DNA from: Perognathus longimembris pacificus
Lineage: Eukaryota; Chordata; Mammalia; Rodentia; Heteromyidae
Direction of reading: 5' to 3'
NCBI RefSeq assembly: GCF_023159225.1
Contig: NC_063166.1
Span: forward strand, 79,075,785-79,139,784
DNA length: 64,000 nt
In this document: piece by piece, positions 1-9,702 of the stretch
How positions within the stretch are numbered: the stretch's first letter is position 1
Layout of the letters: every line of letters starts with the position of its first letter
The notes under the pieces: model-generated
What the model was told of the DNA's origin: nothing
What the model saw: the letters and a program-made list of their open reading frames with translations, nothing else
Databases searched by the model: none
Made by a program: the position numbers and the translations under genes

Positions 1-424
1 TGACAGGCCCTTTTAATCCGGGGTATCGCATGTACGGGTGCCCCCCTTGGCGGCCTTTGTCCCCGCCAGCCTGGTGCCGATTTCACACTTGCCAGGAGCA
101 CCAGAAAGGCCTCTGAGGGGTGGAGGGGATCCGGGAGGGGTGGGACAGGGTGCCGTGGGCTCCGTGAGCCCTTCGTTGACCATCAGCTAACGATGGGGAA
201 AGGGCTTTATGTGGGGGCCCGGTGGGAGGCCGCAGCCGCTGCCTGGTCTCTCCCTGCCATGCTACCAGGCCTCCCGTCCTAGGGTGGTGCGCCTCCCAGC
301 CCCGTGGTCCCCTGGGAAGGTCCCTCCCCGGCCTGGCCACGCCCACTGGGCCGTGTTGATTCTTCCCTGGCCTGTCTTGCATTCCAGCACAGGCTGAGAG
401 GAGGAGAGAAGTACGCGGGTTTCT

Positions 425-487
425 GAAGGATGTTGGGCGTGAGGGAACAGTGCTTGGCACTCAGTAGGCGCTCACTGCATGTTTTCT
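425..487 (+). repeat. MIR remnant (3' part)
   Basis: The text gaacagtgcttggcactcag followed by taggcgctcactgcatg matches the 3' part of the mammalian-wide MIR SINE (acagtgcctggcacatagtaagcgctcaataaatg) with moderate divergence. Confidence 0.6.
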
Positions 488-559
488 TGATGGGTTTGGG
501 TTGTCCCCTCCTGGCTGGCTGGGTAGAGGCAGGGCTCAGGTCCCCTGCAGCCTTCTGGC

Positions 560-748
560 CTTTGTGTGCGCGCCTGTGCTGAGGCTTGAGTTTGGGGCCG
601 CGGTGCGCTTGAGCCGCACTTCTACTTCTGGCTTTGTTTGTGCTGGCTAGTTGGGGTGTCTTGGATTTGTCCACCCCGGCTGGCTTTGGACTGCAATCCT
701 CAGCTCTCAGCCTCCTGAGTAGCCACGATTATAGGTGAGAGCCACGGA
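560..748 (-). repeat. B1-Geo-type SINE in SNAI1 intron
   Basis: Read on the minus strand, the 7SL-like start (cctgagtagcc on plus = gctactcagg) is followed by the ctgaggattgcagtccaaag block and a decayed right half. The order matches the other B1-Geo copies in the window, but the 3' portion is heavily mutated. Confidence 0.7.
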
Positions 749-1357
749 CTTAGAGTTCTGTCTGGCCTTTGTTTTTTTTAAACAACAACCGTATTTTCTT
801 TTGGCCTTGCAAGCACTTCCTGACACTTTAGGCATGGTTTGCACCTGGGAGAGTAACAAGCCTTGTCAGGGCGCAGGCTTCTGTCGCCCCTCTGGGAGCC
901 CAGGTGGCTCCGGAGGCCGGGGCCTGTGGCTCTCCGGCAGCGTCGTGTGAGGTGGGCGGAGGGACCTCTGCAGTCTGCCTCTCCACCCTGGGCCCCGGAC
1001 AAAGTAAATGAAGGAATGGCCACCCGCGCTCTCCCTGGGCCAAGGGCCGAGACCTGCTGGCCCGCCCTGGAAATGCTGCTTGGCTTCCCTGCCTCAGTTT
1101 CCCCCTTCCTACCGTGGGCCCCGCAGGAGGACCCAGTGCCTCTGGGCTGAGTCGGTGGTCGGTCCGTGGGGCGCCTGTGCACCTGCGGGGTGTCGTGAGT
1201 CTTCTTAGTCGCCACCCTGAGTCCCAGAGGCAGAGAAGCAGCCCCAGGACAGGGCGGCGTGGTAGGGGTCCCCCCGGGCCCGCGTTCCCGGGGCCCCCGG
1301 GAATCTCTGGGGTTTTGTCATCCGGCCGCTCACCCCTGTCCTCTGCCCTCCCCCCAG

Positions 1358-1542
1358 GTGAGAAGCCCTTCTCCTGCCCCCACTGCAGCCGGGCCTTCGC
1401 CGACCGCTCCAACCTGCGCGCGCACCTGCAGACGCACTCGGAGGTGAAGAAGTACCAGTGCCAGGCGTGCGCGCGCACCTTCTCCCGCATGTCCCTCCTG
1501 CACAAGCACCGGGAGGCGGGCTGCGCCGCCGGCCCCCGCTGA
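1358..1542 (+). CDS. SNAI1: SNAI1 terminal coding exon (zinc fingers 3-4 and C-terminus)
   Basis: This is the last exon of Snail, the zinc-finger transcriptional repressor that binds E-boxes and silences CDH1 during epithelial-mesenchymal transition. The exon follows an AG acceptor at 1356-1357 and begins in the middle of a glycine codon (phase 1), giving 61 residues up to TGA at 1540-1542. That is the same length as the human terminal exon. Finger 3 is C-x2-C-x12-H-x3-H, starting [12 protein letters not shown]. Finger 4 is C-x2-C-x12-H-x4-C, starting [12 protein letters not shown], and ends in the C2HC form typical of Snail-family last fingers. The finger sequences match SNAI1 better than SNAI2 or SNAI3 ([10 protein letters not shown]-terminus ending in PR). 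Compared with human as remembered, it differs at HSEVKK (human HSDVKK) and in the last ten residues. The frame is intact. Exons 1 and 2 are outside the window, so the CDS is partial only because of the window edge. Confidence 0.96.
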
Positions 1543-2125
1543 CCCGCCCTCCCGCGCCTCTCAGCTGCGCGGCGTGTGGGGCCCGCAGGACTTTGGCTCT
1601 GACCTCTGCCCCGGCCTCCGGGGCCGTCCGTGGGGACGGGATGGCCGCCCCGCCGGGCCCTCGCCCTGGAGCCGCCTCCGGGGGCCCCCGCCTCGGGTGT
1701 GCGCATCCAGAGCTGTTCCACGCAGCTGCTTTGAGCTACAGAAGCCATCAGACCGGGACGCTCCCGCCCCCACTCGGGGGACCCCGCTGCCCCCCGCCCC
1801 AGGAACCCTGGGTGCAGCCCTGCAGCAGTCCCACCCCACAGGGGTGGGCAGGAGGCTGCCTGGACTGGAGGCGGCCCCCCCGTGTGTCATGGTGACGCCT
1901 GGTTCACCCTCAGGGACCGAGTGATAGCCATCGCCTGGCCCAGCAAGGCCCCCAGAACCCCCACACCTCCTCTGGGGCCGACAGGCGTCCTGGGAGCAAG
2001 ATGTTTACATTTTTAAAGGTACACTGGTATTTATATTACAAGCAACATTTTGTATTAAGGAAACATTTTGTATAGTTATATATACAGTTTATTGATATTC
2101 AATAAAGTGGTTAATTTATATACTA
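1543..2125 (+). other. SNAI1: SNAI1 3'UTR
   Basis: The first 450 bases are GC-rich. The last 125 bases (about 2000-2125) turn abruptly AU-rich, with acattttgtatt and tatagttatatatacag blocks leading to the poly(A) signal. This AU-rich end closely resembles the human SNAI1 mRNA end and is the best conserved non-coding segment I can recognise in the window. It may influence mRNA stability (inference). The cleavage site is estimated at 2115-2130. Confidence 0.88.
2101..2106 (+). terminator. SNAI1: SNAI1 polyadenylation signal AATAAA
   Basis: A canonical AATAAA lies in the context tattcaataaagtgg, followed within 30-50 bases by a G/U-rich stretch (ccttggtcctggggggccgtg) of the kind that binds CstF. 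It is the only AATAAA near the gene end. Confidence 0.9.
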
Positions 2126-3130
2126 GAAGCTCTCCTTGGTCCTGGGGGGCCGTGTTGGGACCTGGGCGGGGGGGGGGGGTGGCAGCCCCTGGCTGGGTGG
2201 CCTGGGAGGAGACACTGGATCGGGCTGCGGCTTGCGCCCCTTGGGGGGCTTCCTGGCCTCCTTCCTGCCCGCGGGGCCTCCCTGGGAGGCCGCTCCACAC
2301 CTCGTCTGGCTGCTGGGCACCAAATGGCCTTTGATGCGAGGAAATTGGCTGGCTGGAGCCAGGAGGGTGAGAAGCCAGGCCAGAGGGTAGGGGTCACTTC
2401 CTGCTCGGATGGGGGGGGGACAGCAGCTTGCCGGGCCTGGCCGCTGCTGCTGGTGATGTCACCTTTGGGGGCCTCCTGGGGCCAGCAGAAAACCAGCGTC
2501 CTTTCTGAGGACAAAAGGTGCCGAAGGTGCCAGTTTCCTGCAGGGAGCGGGGGCCTTGTCCATCCGCAGGCAGGCAGTGGCCGCAGCCCGGCCAGGCCGG
2601 GGGGGGGGGGGGGCGCGGGCGGGGGGGGGGGGGCTCCAGACTCCAAAGGAGAGATGAGTCTTTCTTCTAAACAGGAAATGGTGACCCGCAGGCCGGGAGC
2701 CGCTCTTAATGGCTTGCAGCTTTCCTCTCCAAAGGGGAAAACATGTTCTCCGACAATCACCAAATTGTGGTTGGCGTCCCAGAAGGAAGTTGGGGGGTGA
2801 AGGCCTACTGTGTCCCAGGCCCCGTGGGCTCCTGGGGGTCACAAGGCCCCGCTCGGAGGTGCTGATGCTAGGGAATGAATGACTTCATCCAGGCCCCGAG
2901 GGACGGGCCTCTGGGAGCAGCACCGGGAGGCTGGCCTGAGGTCACCCAGCTGGAGCTCCCTGAGCCCAGTCACGCTGGACTTCAGGTAGGGCTGGCTCAT
3001 GCTCCTGACTGTCAGGGTGTAGGTGTAAGAGCAAGCAGTCCCCCCTTGCTCCCCCACTTCAGACCCCACCCCAATTTCTGCCTCTGGAATGGGGAAGAGC
3101 CTGCTTCCTGACCACAACTGAGAGGAGGTG
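2126..3130. other. Intergenic, mostly unique GC-rich sequence
   Basis: This is the immediate downstream flank of SNAI1. It contains homopolymer G runs (around 2168-2180, 2410-2418 and 2599-2633) and a MIR-like remnant near 2895-2970 (ggtcacccagctggagctcc). No credible exon was seen; open frames here have no conserved motif. Confidence 0.6.
2599..2633. repeat. Interrupted poly-G tract
   Basis: Two G runs of 12 or more are separated by cgcgggc. The tract is G-quadruplex-prone and may have length errors in the assembly. Confidence 0.8.
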
Positions 3131-3170
3131 TTCATTTGCTCATTCATTCATTCATTCATTCATTTATTCA
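3131..3170. repeat. (ATTC)n microsatellite
   Basis: About eight tandem cattcattc units ending in atttattca. Confidence 0.9.
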
Positions 3171-3642
3171 GTGTCACGCGGTGGATGGCACCTGGTCGTG
3201 GCCCTGCGCTCAGGGGAGGGATCAAGTAAGCCTCTTCCCCACCATGCTGGGCAGGGGGAAGGCGAGGAGGCTGCCGTCCCACCCAGGCCTGGATGGGGAC
3301 AAAGATGCCCCCCCCCCGGGCGCCCGGGGGACCGCGGCCCTGCTCCACAGCTGGGCTGGGGAGGTGGCATTTGTCCAGCCTGGAGGGCAACCGCGGGCCT
3401 TGCAGCCGAGGCTCGCTGTCCCTGGACACAGTCCTCGGCTAGGGGAGCAGAGGTGAGGGTCAGGGAGGAGGAAGTGCGCGGTGACAGGTGACAGTGGCCT
3501 GGCCCGGGGCTCTGATGGCAGACAGGGTTTGTGCCCCGGGGCCACTCCCTGGCCCGGCTCAGTGCCTAGGGGGCCCCTCGGGGCTGCAGGGGTGACAATG
3601 GGTGGAGGGGGTCAGGAGGAAAAGGGAGGTGGAGGTTTACTT

Positions 3643-3868
3643 CGTGTGCGTGTGTGCGCGTGCTTGTGCGTGTGTGTGTGTGTGTGTGTGTGTTTGGGTG
3701 TGCTGGTACTAGGGCTTGAACTCAGGGCCTGAGCACTGTCCCTGAGCTCTTCAGCTCCACTTCCAGTTTTCTGGTGGTTCATTGGAGAGAAGAGTCTTGG
3801 GGACTTTCCTGCCCAGGCTGGCTTTGAACTGTGATCCTCAGATCTCAGGCTCCTGAGGAGGTCGGAGG
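3643..3868 (-). repeat. B1-Geo SINE with (TG)n tail
   Basis: On plus, a (TG)n tract (3643-3700) precedes gggcttgaactcagggcctg. This continues through gttttctggtggttcattgg and ggctggctttgaactgtgat to the 7SL-like end near 3868. On minus this is B1-like half, linker, Geo half, then a (CA)n tail. The tail position shows that the microsatellite belongs to the SINE 3' end. Confidence 0.85.
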
Positions 3869-5004
3869 ACGGGCGGGACAGTGTCTCCTTGCTGGTGGTT
3901 CTGCGGCTGCCGCCCTGGGCCCCAGCCTCCCATTTCCTCCCCAGGCCGCAGCGGTGGCGCTGGCTCTGTCCTCAGTGTGCGGAGACCCGGTGGGGCGGGG
4001 AGCTGCCCCCTTCCAGCCCCCCGGGGGTCGGGGGGGGGCGTTCTCCTCTCCATTCCCACCCTAGCTGGGGAGTCAGCGTACCTCGACGGCCACCGGATCC
4101 GCTGTCACCGAGGTGGCGGCGGCGGTGGAGAGCTTCGGTCCCTCCATCCCTGTCCACGCTGAGAGCTTGCTCCGTGCGCGGGGCGGCAGCGCATGGGGGG
4201 GGGGCGGCAGGGACCCGGGGTGACGCCACGCGGGGTCTGGCCCGGCCCCTCGATCCCCCCACCCCCACCCCCGGTTTTGCTTTCAAACGGCTCCAGGAAA
4301 TCGAGGGGCTCTAAAGGATCCTTGCGGGCGTCCAGGCAGGCGGGGCCACCTCTGGGCACATCTGGGCCGCATTAGTGGCCCCGGGGCGGCTTGCGGGTGT
4401 CCCCCGAGCCGTGGCGGGGGCGGCCGGGCTCCCCGGGGCTTCGGGTGGTCAGCGTTAGAAATGTGATGGGAATTTTTTTTATTTCATTAAAGAAGGAAAG
4501 ATGGGAATATGAAGCGTGTGAACGGCACATGACACACAGGAGGCAGGGCCGGGGCTCCGGGGGGACGCCCCGAGTTCAACCCCCAGCACCACCGAAACGC
4601 AGAGCCAAACCAAAATGAGAGCGGCCCGCGAGGGCCCGGGGTCCTGAACCCGGCCCTGGCACTGAGGAAACAAAGGGCAGATGAAGCAGTAGTTCCCTGG
4701 CTGCTACCCCAGGGCCTTTGCACTTGTGCCTCTCTGCTACCCCGCCTCCCCTCGGCACCCCAGCCCCTTTGGGGGCCATGTCTCCATTTGATGAAACACC
4801 GGTGGCCCAGCCCGCACAGGTGCAAATCCCGGCTGCTGTTTATCAAACCAGGTCTTGTGCTGCCTCGTCCCGCCTAGAGGGGGCGCACGCCGCCGGGCCA
4901 GGGCCCCGGAGCACAGGTGGGCGGTCCCCACCCTGCGCACCGACCGGCGACCACGTACCGGCCACGTAGATCAACTCAGCCGACGCTGGCTCACAGGAAA
5001 CCGG
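3869..5004. other. GC-rich intergenic with old SINE and L2 scraps
   Basis: Mostly unique GC-rich sequence. A decayed ID-like end (gttcaacccccagcaccacc) lies near 4573-4598. The tract near 4690-4790 (accccagggcctttgcactt) matches the L2 LINE 3' coding end in plus orientation. No exon was recognised. Confidence 0.55.
4690..4790 (+). repeat. L2 LINE remnant
   Basis: The string cagggcctttgcacttg, followed by a Pro/Ser-rich decayed tail, matches the well-known L2 3' segment (cctcagggcctttgcacttgctgtt). Confidence 0.6.
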
Positions 5005-5196
5005 CTTGGCCGGGCGCCGCGGCTCACGCCTGTAATCCCAGCGAGTCAGGAGGCGGAGGGCCCTGGAGCCCAAACGGGAGGCCATAGAACCAAAAGCTCA
5101 GGGACAGCACCCAGGCCCTGAGTTCAAGCCCCAGGACTGGCGTGTGTGTGTGTGTGCGTGCATGCGCGTGTGTGCGTGCGTGTGTGCGTGTGTGTG
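5005..5196 (+). repeat. B1-Geo SINE with (TG/CG)n tail
   Basis: It starts ggccgggcgccgcggctcac and continues gcctgtaatcccagcgag, a classic 7SL-like head. The central part is shortened, and the Geo end ttcaagccccaggactgg (to about 5140) runs directly into tgtgtgtg repeats to 5196. Confidence 0.88.
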
Positions 5197-5340
5197 GTTA
5201 GGTGCTGGCCCAGAGTCACACAGCCCTGGGCTGCTAGCCAGGCGGGGCCTGCACAGGCAGGGGGAGGGGGAGGGGGGCTGAGCGGGGGAGGGGGGCCGCA
5301 TGAGGACCACCAGCCACCTGCCACTCTTCCCTCTGTGCAT

Positions 5341-5370
5341 GGGTGTGTGTGTGTGCGTGCATGTGTGCAC
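5341..5370. repeat. (TG)n microsatellite
   Basis: A short alternating purine/pyrimidine tract, tgtgtgtgtgtgcgtgcatg. Confidence 0.75.
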
Positions 5371-5560
5371 ACGTGGCGCCAGCCCTGTCCCCGCCTGGGC
5401 CACTCGGGACCCAGGGGACGCTCACTGTGGGGGAGGGGGGCGGGGGGGAGGGGGGAGGACCTGCTGCCCCCCCACGCCGGGGCTGCGGGCTGGCTTTGTC
5501 CCAGTGCTGGGGGTTTGGAGCCTGGGAAGGCATCATGGGGAGGGCGGCACCGCCCCCCCC

Positions 5561-5625
5561 GCCTCCCCCTCCCCCGGCCTCCCCCTCCCCCGGCCTCCCC
5601 CTCCCCCGGCCTCCCCCTCCCCCTG
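5561..5625. repeat. 16-bp C-rich minisatellite (4 copies)
   Basis: Unit gcctccccctcccccg, three perfect copies and a fourth partial copy. Confidence 0.9.
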
Positions 5626-5712
5626 GCCCACCACAATAGCACCGCACCCTGCCTGGTCATTCTCGGAGATTCTATTTCCAAACCAAGCGCTCTGCAACTT
5701 CCTGGACAGAGC

Positions 5713-5915
5713 TTGACGCAGTCTCCCTCCCCTCCCCTCCCCTCCCTCCCTCCCTCCCCCCACTTCCCCTCCCTCCTCTCCCTCCCTTCCCCTTCCTCTC
5801 TCCCCTTTCCTCCCCTCCCTCCCTCCCCTCCCCTCCCTCCCTCTCTCCACTTCCCCTCCCTCCCTCCCCCTCCCTCCCCCCCTCCCCTACGACCTCCCCT
5901 CCCCTCCCTTCCTTT
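5713..5915. repeat. 200-base polypyrimidine tract (CCCT/CCTT)n
   Basis: Almost uninterrupted C/T on plus, built of ccctccct-type units. Such long homopurine/homopyrimidine stretches can form triplex DNA (general knowledge). Confidence 0.9.
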
Positions 5916-5919
5916 CAAT

Positions 5920-6080
5920 TTTTGGGGTGATTTGTACCCAGGCTGGTGCTCTACCGCTTGGCCGCACCCAGCTCCGCTGTGGCTTTGTGCGGATTCCTTG
6001 ATTTTCCCGCCCCGCTGGCTTTGAACCTCCAGCCTCAGGTCTCAGCCTCCCCAGTGGCTGGGAGGACAGGCGGGGCCCCC
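5920..6080 (-). repeat. B1-Geo-type SINE, 3'-truncated
   Basis: On plus it reads gctctaccgcttggccgcac, then gctggctttgaacctccagc and cagtggctgggaggacaggc. Read on minus this is a 7SL-like head followed by the start of the right half. Confidence 0.75.
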
Positions 6081-6149
6081 CCGGGTCCGCACCTCTTTTT
6101 GAGGAGCCTGCTTGACCGCCTGCCACGGCAACAGTCGAGCTCAGCAACA

Positions 6150-6370
6150 GAGATCCACAGCTTCTCCTGACCCGCGAGCTGCTCCTGACCCCACACAAGC
6201 TTCTCCTGACCCACGAGCTTCTCCTGACCCACGAGCTTCTCCTGACCCGCGAGCTTCTCCTGGCCCCCACGAGCTTCTCCTGACCCCACACAAGCTTCTC
6301 CTGACCCACGAGCTTCTCCTGACCCACGAGCTTCTCCTGACCCCACACGAGCTTCTCCTGACCCGCACTG
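6150..6370. repeat. 18-bp minisatellite
   Basis: Unit gagcttctcctgacccac, with variants ending cccacacaa. About twelve copies, starting after ccacagcttctcc and ending at the cacgagcttctcctgacccg block. Confidence 0.92.
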
Positions 6371-6743
6371 CGCGTGGGCGGCCCGGGGAGCTGGCGAGGG
6401 GCGCACAGCCCAGCACCCCCAGATCCGGGACCAGGGGTGCGCAGGGGCCAGGCGTGGGCCAGGGCGGGCGAGGAGCTGGAGATGGACAGATGGGGGCGCC
6501 GAGGTTGAGGCCTGGGTTGCGATCTCAGCAAGTGAGTTCCAGAATGATCCAGCCACGCGAGCCACGCGTGACCACGGCGATGGGGACTCGCTCCCACCGG
6601 AGCCCGGCGGGAGGGCAGGGGGGGCCTCTGCCCGATCCTCCCGCTGGCCCTCCCCCCCCCCGCAGCTGGCCCGCCCTCTCTGGGCGTCCATACCCCCTCC
6701 TGGCTCTGGTTGCTTCCTGCCCCAGGGGACAGTGGCTTCGGGG

Positions 6744-6843
6744 NNNNNNNNNNNNNNNNNNNNNNNNNNNNNNNNNNNNNNNNNNNNNNNNNNNNNNNNN
6801 NNNNNNNNNNNNNNNNNNNNNNNNNNNNNNNNNNNNNNNNNNN
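6744..6843. other. Assembly gap (100 N)
   Basis: Exactly 100 N, the customary placeholder length for a gap of unknown size. A (GGGA)n tract abuts the right side. Confidence 0.98.
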
Positions 6844-6882
6844 GAGGGAGGGAAGGAGGGAAGGAGGGAGGGAGGGAGGGAG
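6844..6882. repeat. (GGGA/GGAA)n tract beside the gap
   Basis: Tandem gagggagggaagg units continue out of the N run, so the gap probably lies inside this simple repeat. Confidence 0.85.
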
Positions 6883-7750
6883 CTGCCGGGCCTGGGGTCG
6901 GGTCCCCCCCTTTCCCCCTGGGGTGCCTCTGTGACCTGGGGGGCCCGGCCGGGCCTGGACGGGGTGGGGCGTCCCGCCAGCCCCCCCCCCCCGCAGGGCG
7001 TGGAGTTGCGCCATCGCAGCCACCGCGGCGACACCCGGAGCGGCCACCGTGTCACCGCGTCTCCCACGCCGTCAGCAGCTCCCGCCCCGCCCGCCCCCCC
7101 CTCCTTCCACCCCCTTCCCCGCCCCTCCCGCCCCGCTTCCTCTTCTGGGAGTCGCCCCCCCACCCTGGCCACTGACCTAACCCCCCCCCCGCAAGCAGGG
7201 GGGCAACCCCACCACCGTCCTACCCCAGGGCCTTTGCACGGAGCTGTCTGGCCCTGCCCGGGCGCCCTCCGCTGACCCCCGACGCCCCAGAAAGATCCAG
7301 AAGGAGGCACAGGGCGAAGGCTCGGGCACCCTGGCTCTGGGGCCATGGCCTGAACCCCCGAACTCCACCCTCGTGCCTTCCTGAGGGCCGGGGGGGCAGC
7401 ACCCCCACCCCACCCCGGCGGCCCTTGCTCCGCCCGTGGCTCTGGGGAGGTGGGAGCCCCCTCCGCCTTTCCTGGGCCTCCTTCCAACGCCCCCCTCAGA
7501 TTTCAGGCCGCGGGGTGCCGATACCTCGGGGCGCCTCCTGGACGCCGCCCCCCCCCCTCCGTTCCTGGAACTCCACGGGGCACCGCGCCCTCCCGAGGGG
7601 CTCGGGCCGCCCGCCCTGCCTCCCGCCCTCGCTCTGCGCTGCCTCAGTTTCCCCAGGGCGGAGGCCAGCCAGGTCTGGCGGCCAGGATGGGGGGTGACGG
7701 CAGGCAGGCGGGGCGGGGGTGACAGCGCCCTCCCCATCCCCCCTCCCCCC
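6883..7750. other. GC-rich intergenic with L2 remnant
   Basis: CpG- and C-run-rich sequence. The tract near 7210-7250 (taccccagggcctttgcac) is an L2 3' remnant on plus. Nothing else was recognised; the open frames here are compositional. Confidence 0.5.
7210..7300 (+). repeat. L2 LINE remnant
   Basis: ccccagggcctttgcacgg is followed by agctgtctggccctgcc, matching the L2 3' segment. Confidence 0.6.
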
Positions 7751-7753
7751 CTT

Positions 7754-7773
7754 CCCCCCCCCCCCCCCCCCCC
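7754..7773. repeat. Poly-C run of about 20
   Basis: An uninterrupted run of C; its length is likely uncertain in the assembly. Confidence 0.85.
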
Positions 7774-7904
7774 GCCGCCTGTTTGTGTTTTCTGTTTTCC
7801 TCGGCTCCACAGTGAGTCACGGGCGACGCGGATTCCTGGGATCGCGGCTCCCGGCTGGGATTTTCCACTCGGTTACTCAGCAGGGGCCGGCGGGGAACGA
7901 CTCG

Positions 7905-8130
7905 GGGAGTCCCCCCCAACTCAGCCTCCCCCCCGCCCCCCAACTCAGCCTCGCCCCCTCCACCTCCCCCTGCTCCCCAACTCACCCTCCCCATCCAGCC
8001 CCCGAACTCAGCCTCCCCGCCCCCCAACTCAGATTTTCCCCCCTCCCCCTCCCCCACCTGGCCTCCCCAAACTCAGCCTCCCTGACCCCCCTCCGGCCTC
8101 CCCCGCCCCGGCCTCCCCGCCTCCGGGGCT
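7905..8130. repeat. Degenerate C-rich minisatellite
   Basis: Imperfect repeats of ccccaactcagcctccccg with variable C runs, about nine to ten units. Confidence 0.75.
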
Positions 8131-8190
8131 CGGGCCAGGCCCTGAGCGAGCACTGTGCCCCGGGTCTCCGGAGACCACGGGACCCAGCAG

Positions 8191-8292
8191 ACACATGGGG
8201 GCCGGGGGGGGCTTCGGGGTCCCCTCGGGGGAGCAGGGAGACACATGGGGCCCCAGGGGGGGCTTCGGGGTCCCCTCGGGGGGAGCAGGGAG
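8191..8292. repeat. 50-bp tandem duplication
   Basis: Two consecutive copies starting acacatgggg at 8191 and 8241, each ending in cttcggggtcccctcggggg plus agcaggg. They differ at only a few bases and sit immediately upstream of the 13-bp array. Confidence 0.85.
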
Positions 8293-8297
8293 CAGCC

Positions 8298-9195
8298 GGA
8301 ACCCCACGCGGGAACCCCAGGCGGAACCCCAGGCCGGAACCCGGGCGGGAACCCCAGGCGGAACCCCAGGCCGGAACCCCAGGCGGGAACCCCAGGTGGA
8401 ACCCACGTGGGAACCCCAGGCGGAACCCCATGCGGGAACCCCAGGTGGAACCCCACGCGGGAACCCCAGGCCGGAACCCCACGCGGGAACCCCAGGCCGG
8501 AACCCCACGTGGGAACCCCAGGCCGGAACCCCACGCGGGAACCCCAGGCGGGGAACCCCACGCGGGAACCCCAGGCGGAACCCCAGGCCGGAACCCCGGG
8601 CGGGAACCCCAGGCGGAACCCCAGGCGGGAAACCCCAGGCGGGAACCCCAGGTGGAACCCCACGTGGGAACCCCAGGTGGAACCCCAGGCGGAACCCCAT
8701 GCGGGAACCCCAGGTGGAACCCCACGCGGGAACCCCAGGCCGGAACCCCACGCGGGAACCCCAGGCCGGAACCCCACGCGGGAACCCCAGCCGGAACCCC
8801 ACGCGGGAACCCCAGGTGGAACCCCAGGCGGGAACCCCACGCGGGAACCCCAGCGGAACCCCATGCAGGAACCCCAGGTGGAACCCCACGCGGGAACCCC
8901 AGGCCGGAACCCCACGCGGGAACCCCAGGCCGGAACCCCCACGCAGGAACCCCAGGCGGAACCCCATGCGGGAACCCCAGGCGGGAACCCCAGGTGGAAC
9001 CCCAGGCGGAACCCCAGGTGGAACCCCACGCGGGAACCCCAGGCCGGAACCCCAGGCCGGAACCCCACGCGGGAACCCCAGGCGGAACCCCACGCGGGAA
9101 CCCCGGGCGGAACCCACGCGGGAACCCCAGGCCGGAACCCCAGGCGGGAACCCCACGCGGGAACCCCAGGCGGGAACCCCGGGCAGGAGCCCAGG
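8298..9195. repeat. 0.9-kb minisatellite, 12-13-bp unit
   Basis: About seventy copies of ggaaccccaggcg and its variants (ggaaccccacgcg, gaaccccaggtg, ggaaccccaggcc) in irregular order. The unit contains no stop codon in any phase on either strand, so six frames stay open. It ends at cggagctgcgggg. Confidence 0.95.
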
Positions 9196-9702
9196 CGGAG
9201 CTGCGGGGCTGACATGGCGGCCACCAAGTCCCCAGCCGCCCGCAGCGCTCTGGCGTGGCCGCGTGGCCCTGGTGGCCATGTCTGGTGGAGAAGGTTCTGG
9301 AAGCGCGGCCCCTCCCCCGTGCACGGTCCCGCCCCCCCCCCCCCCAGGGCCCGTGTTGTCGTTTGCTTGTCACCGGGACCCCGGGAGGACGCCAAGCCGG
9401 GCCGCCACGCGCCCTGGGGGGGGGGGCACCAACGTGCAGGCGCAGATGGATCCCCAGGCTGCAAGGCGTGCAAAGGCCCTGGGGTGAGGAAGGGCTGAGG
9501 CCGGCAGGGGTGGGGGGTGAGGCCCCCCCTGCAGCTGATCAAGGAGTGGGGTGGGGCCAATGCACTCTGCGCCTATGGCTCTTGACATCTGGGGCGCCCT
9601 GCCTTGTGGGGGCTGTCCAGTGGATGATGCTGGCACGGACACCCCGCCCTGCCCAGACTTCTCTGAACACTGACAAGCCTGTACCCCAGCACACAAGCAC
9701 CG
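9196..9702. other. Unique intergenic spacer with L2 scrap
   Basis: GC-rich spacer between two minisatellites. Near 9465-9486 the text ggcgtgcaaaggccctgggg is the minus-strand form of the L2 3' segment. No gene was recognised. Confidence 0.5.

Larger units (their letters stand above)
1..1357 (+). other. SNAI1: SNAI1 last intron (partial, left edge missing)
   Basis: This stretch precedes the terminal SNAI1 exon and shows no conserved coding segment. It ends in a pyrimidine-rich tract and an AG acceptor at 1356-1357. It contains a short MIR remnant near 425-487 and a SINE at 560-748. The upstream Snail exons (SNAG domain, serine-rich region, zinc fingers 1 and 2) were looked for and are not here, so they must lie left of the window. 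The intron assignment is inferred from the exon identity. Confidence 0.85.

Noticed and set aside
1114..1357. Upstream extension of the SNAI1 frame to an ATG at 1114
   Set aside because: The sequence before 1358 is intronic: it is preceded by a clear pyrimidine tract and AG acceptor, and it encodes nothing like Snail zinc finger 2.
7436..9487. 683-codon open frame (and parallel frames on both strands)
   Set aside because: It is the product of the 12-13-bp minisatellite. All six frames are open, the amino-acid content follows the repeat, and there is no conserved domain, splice logic or codon bias.
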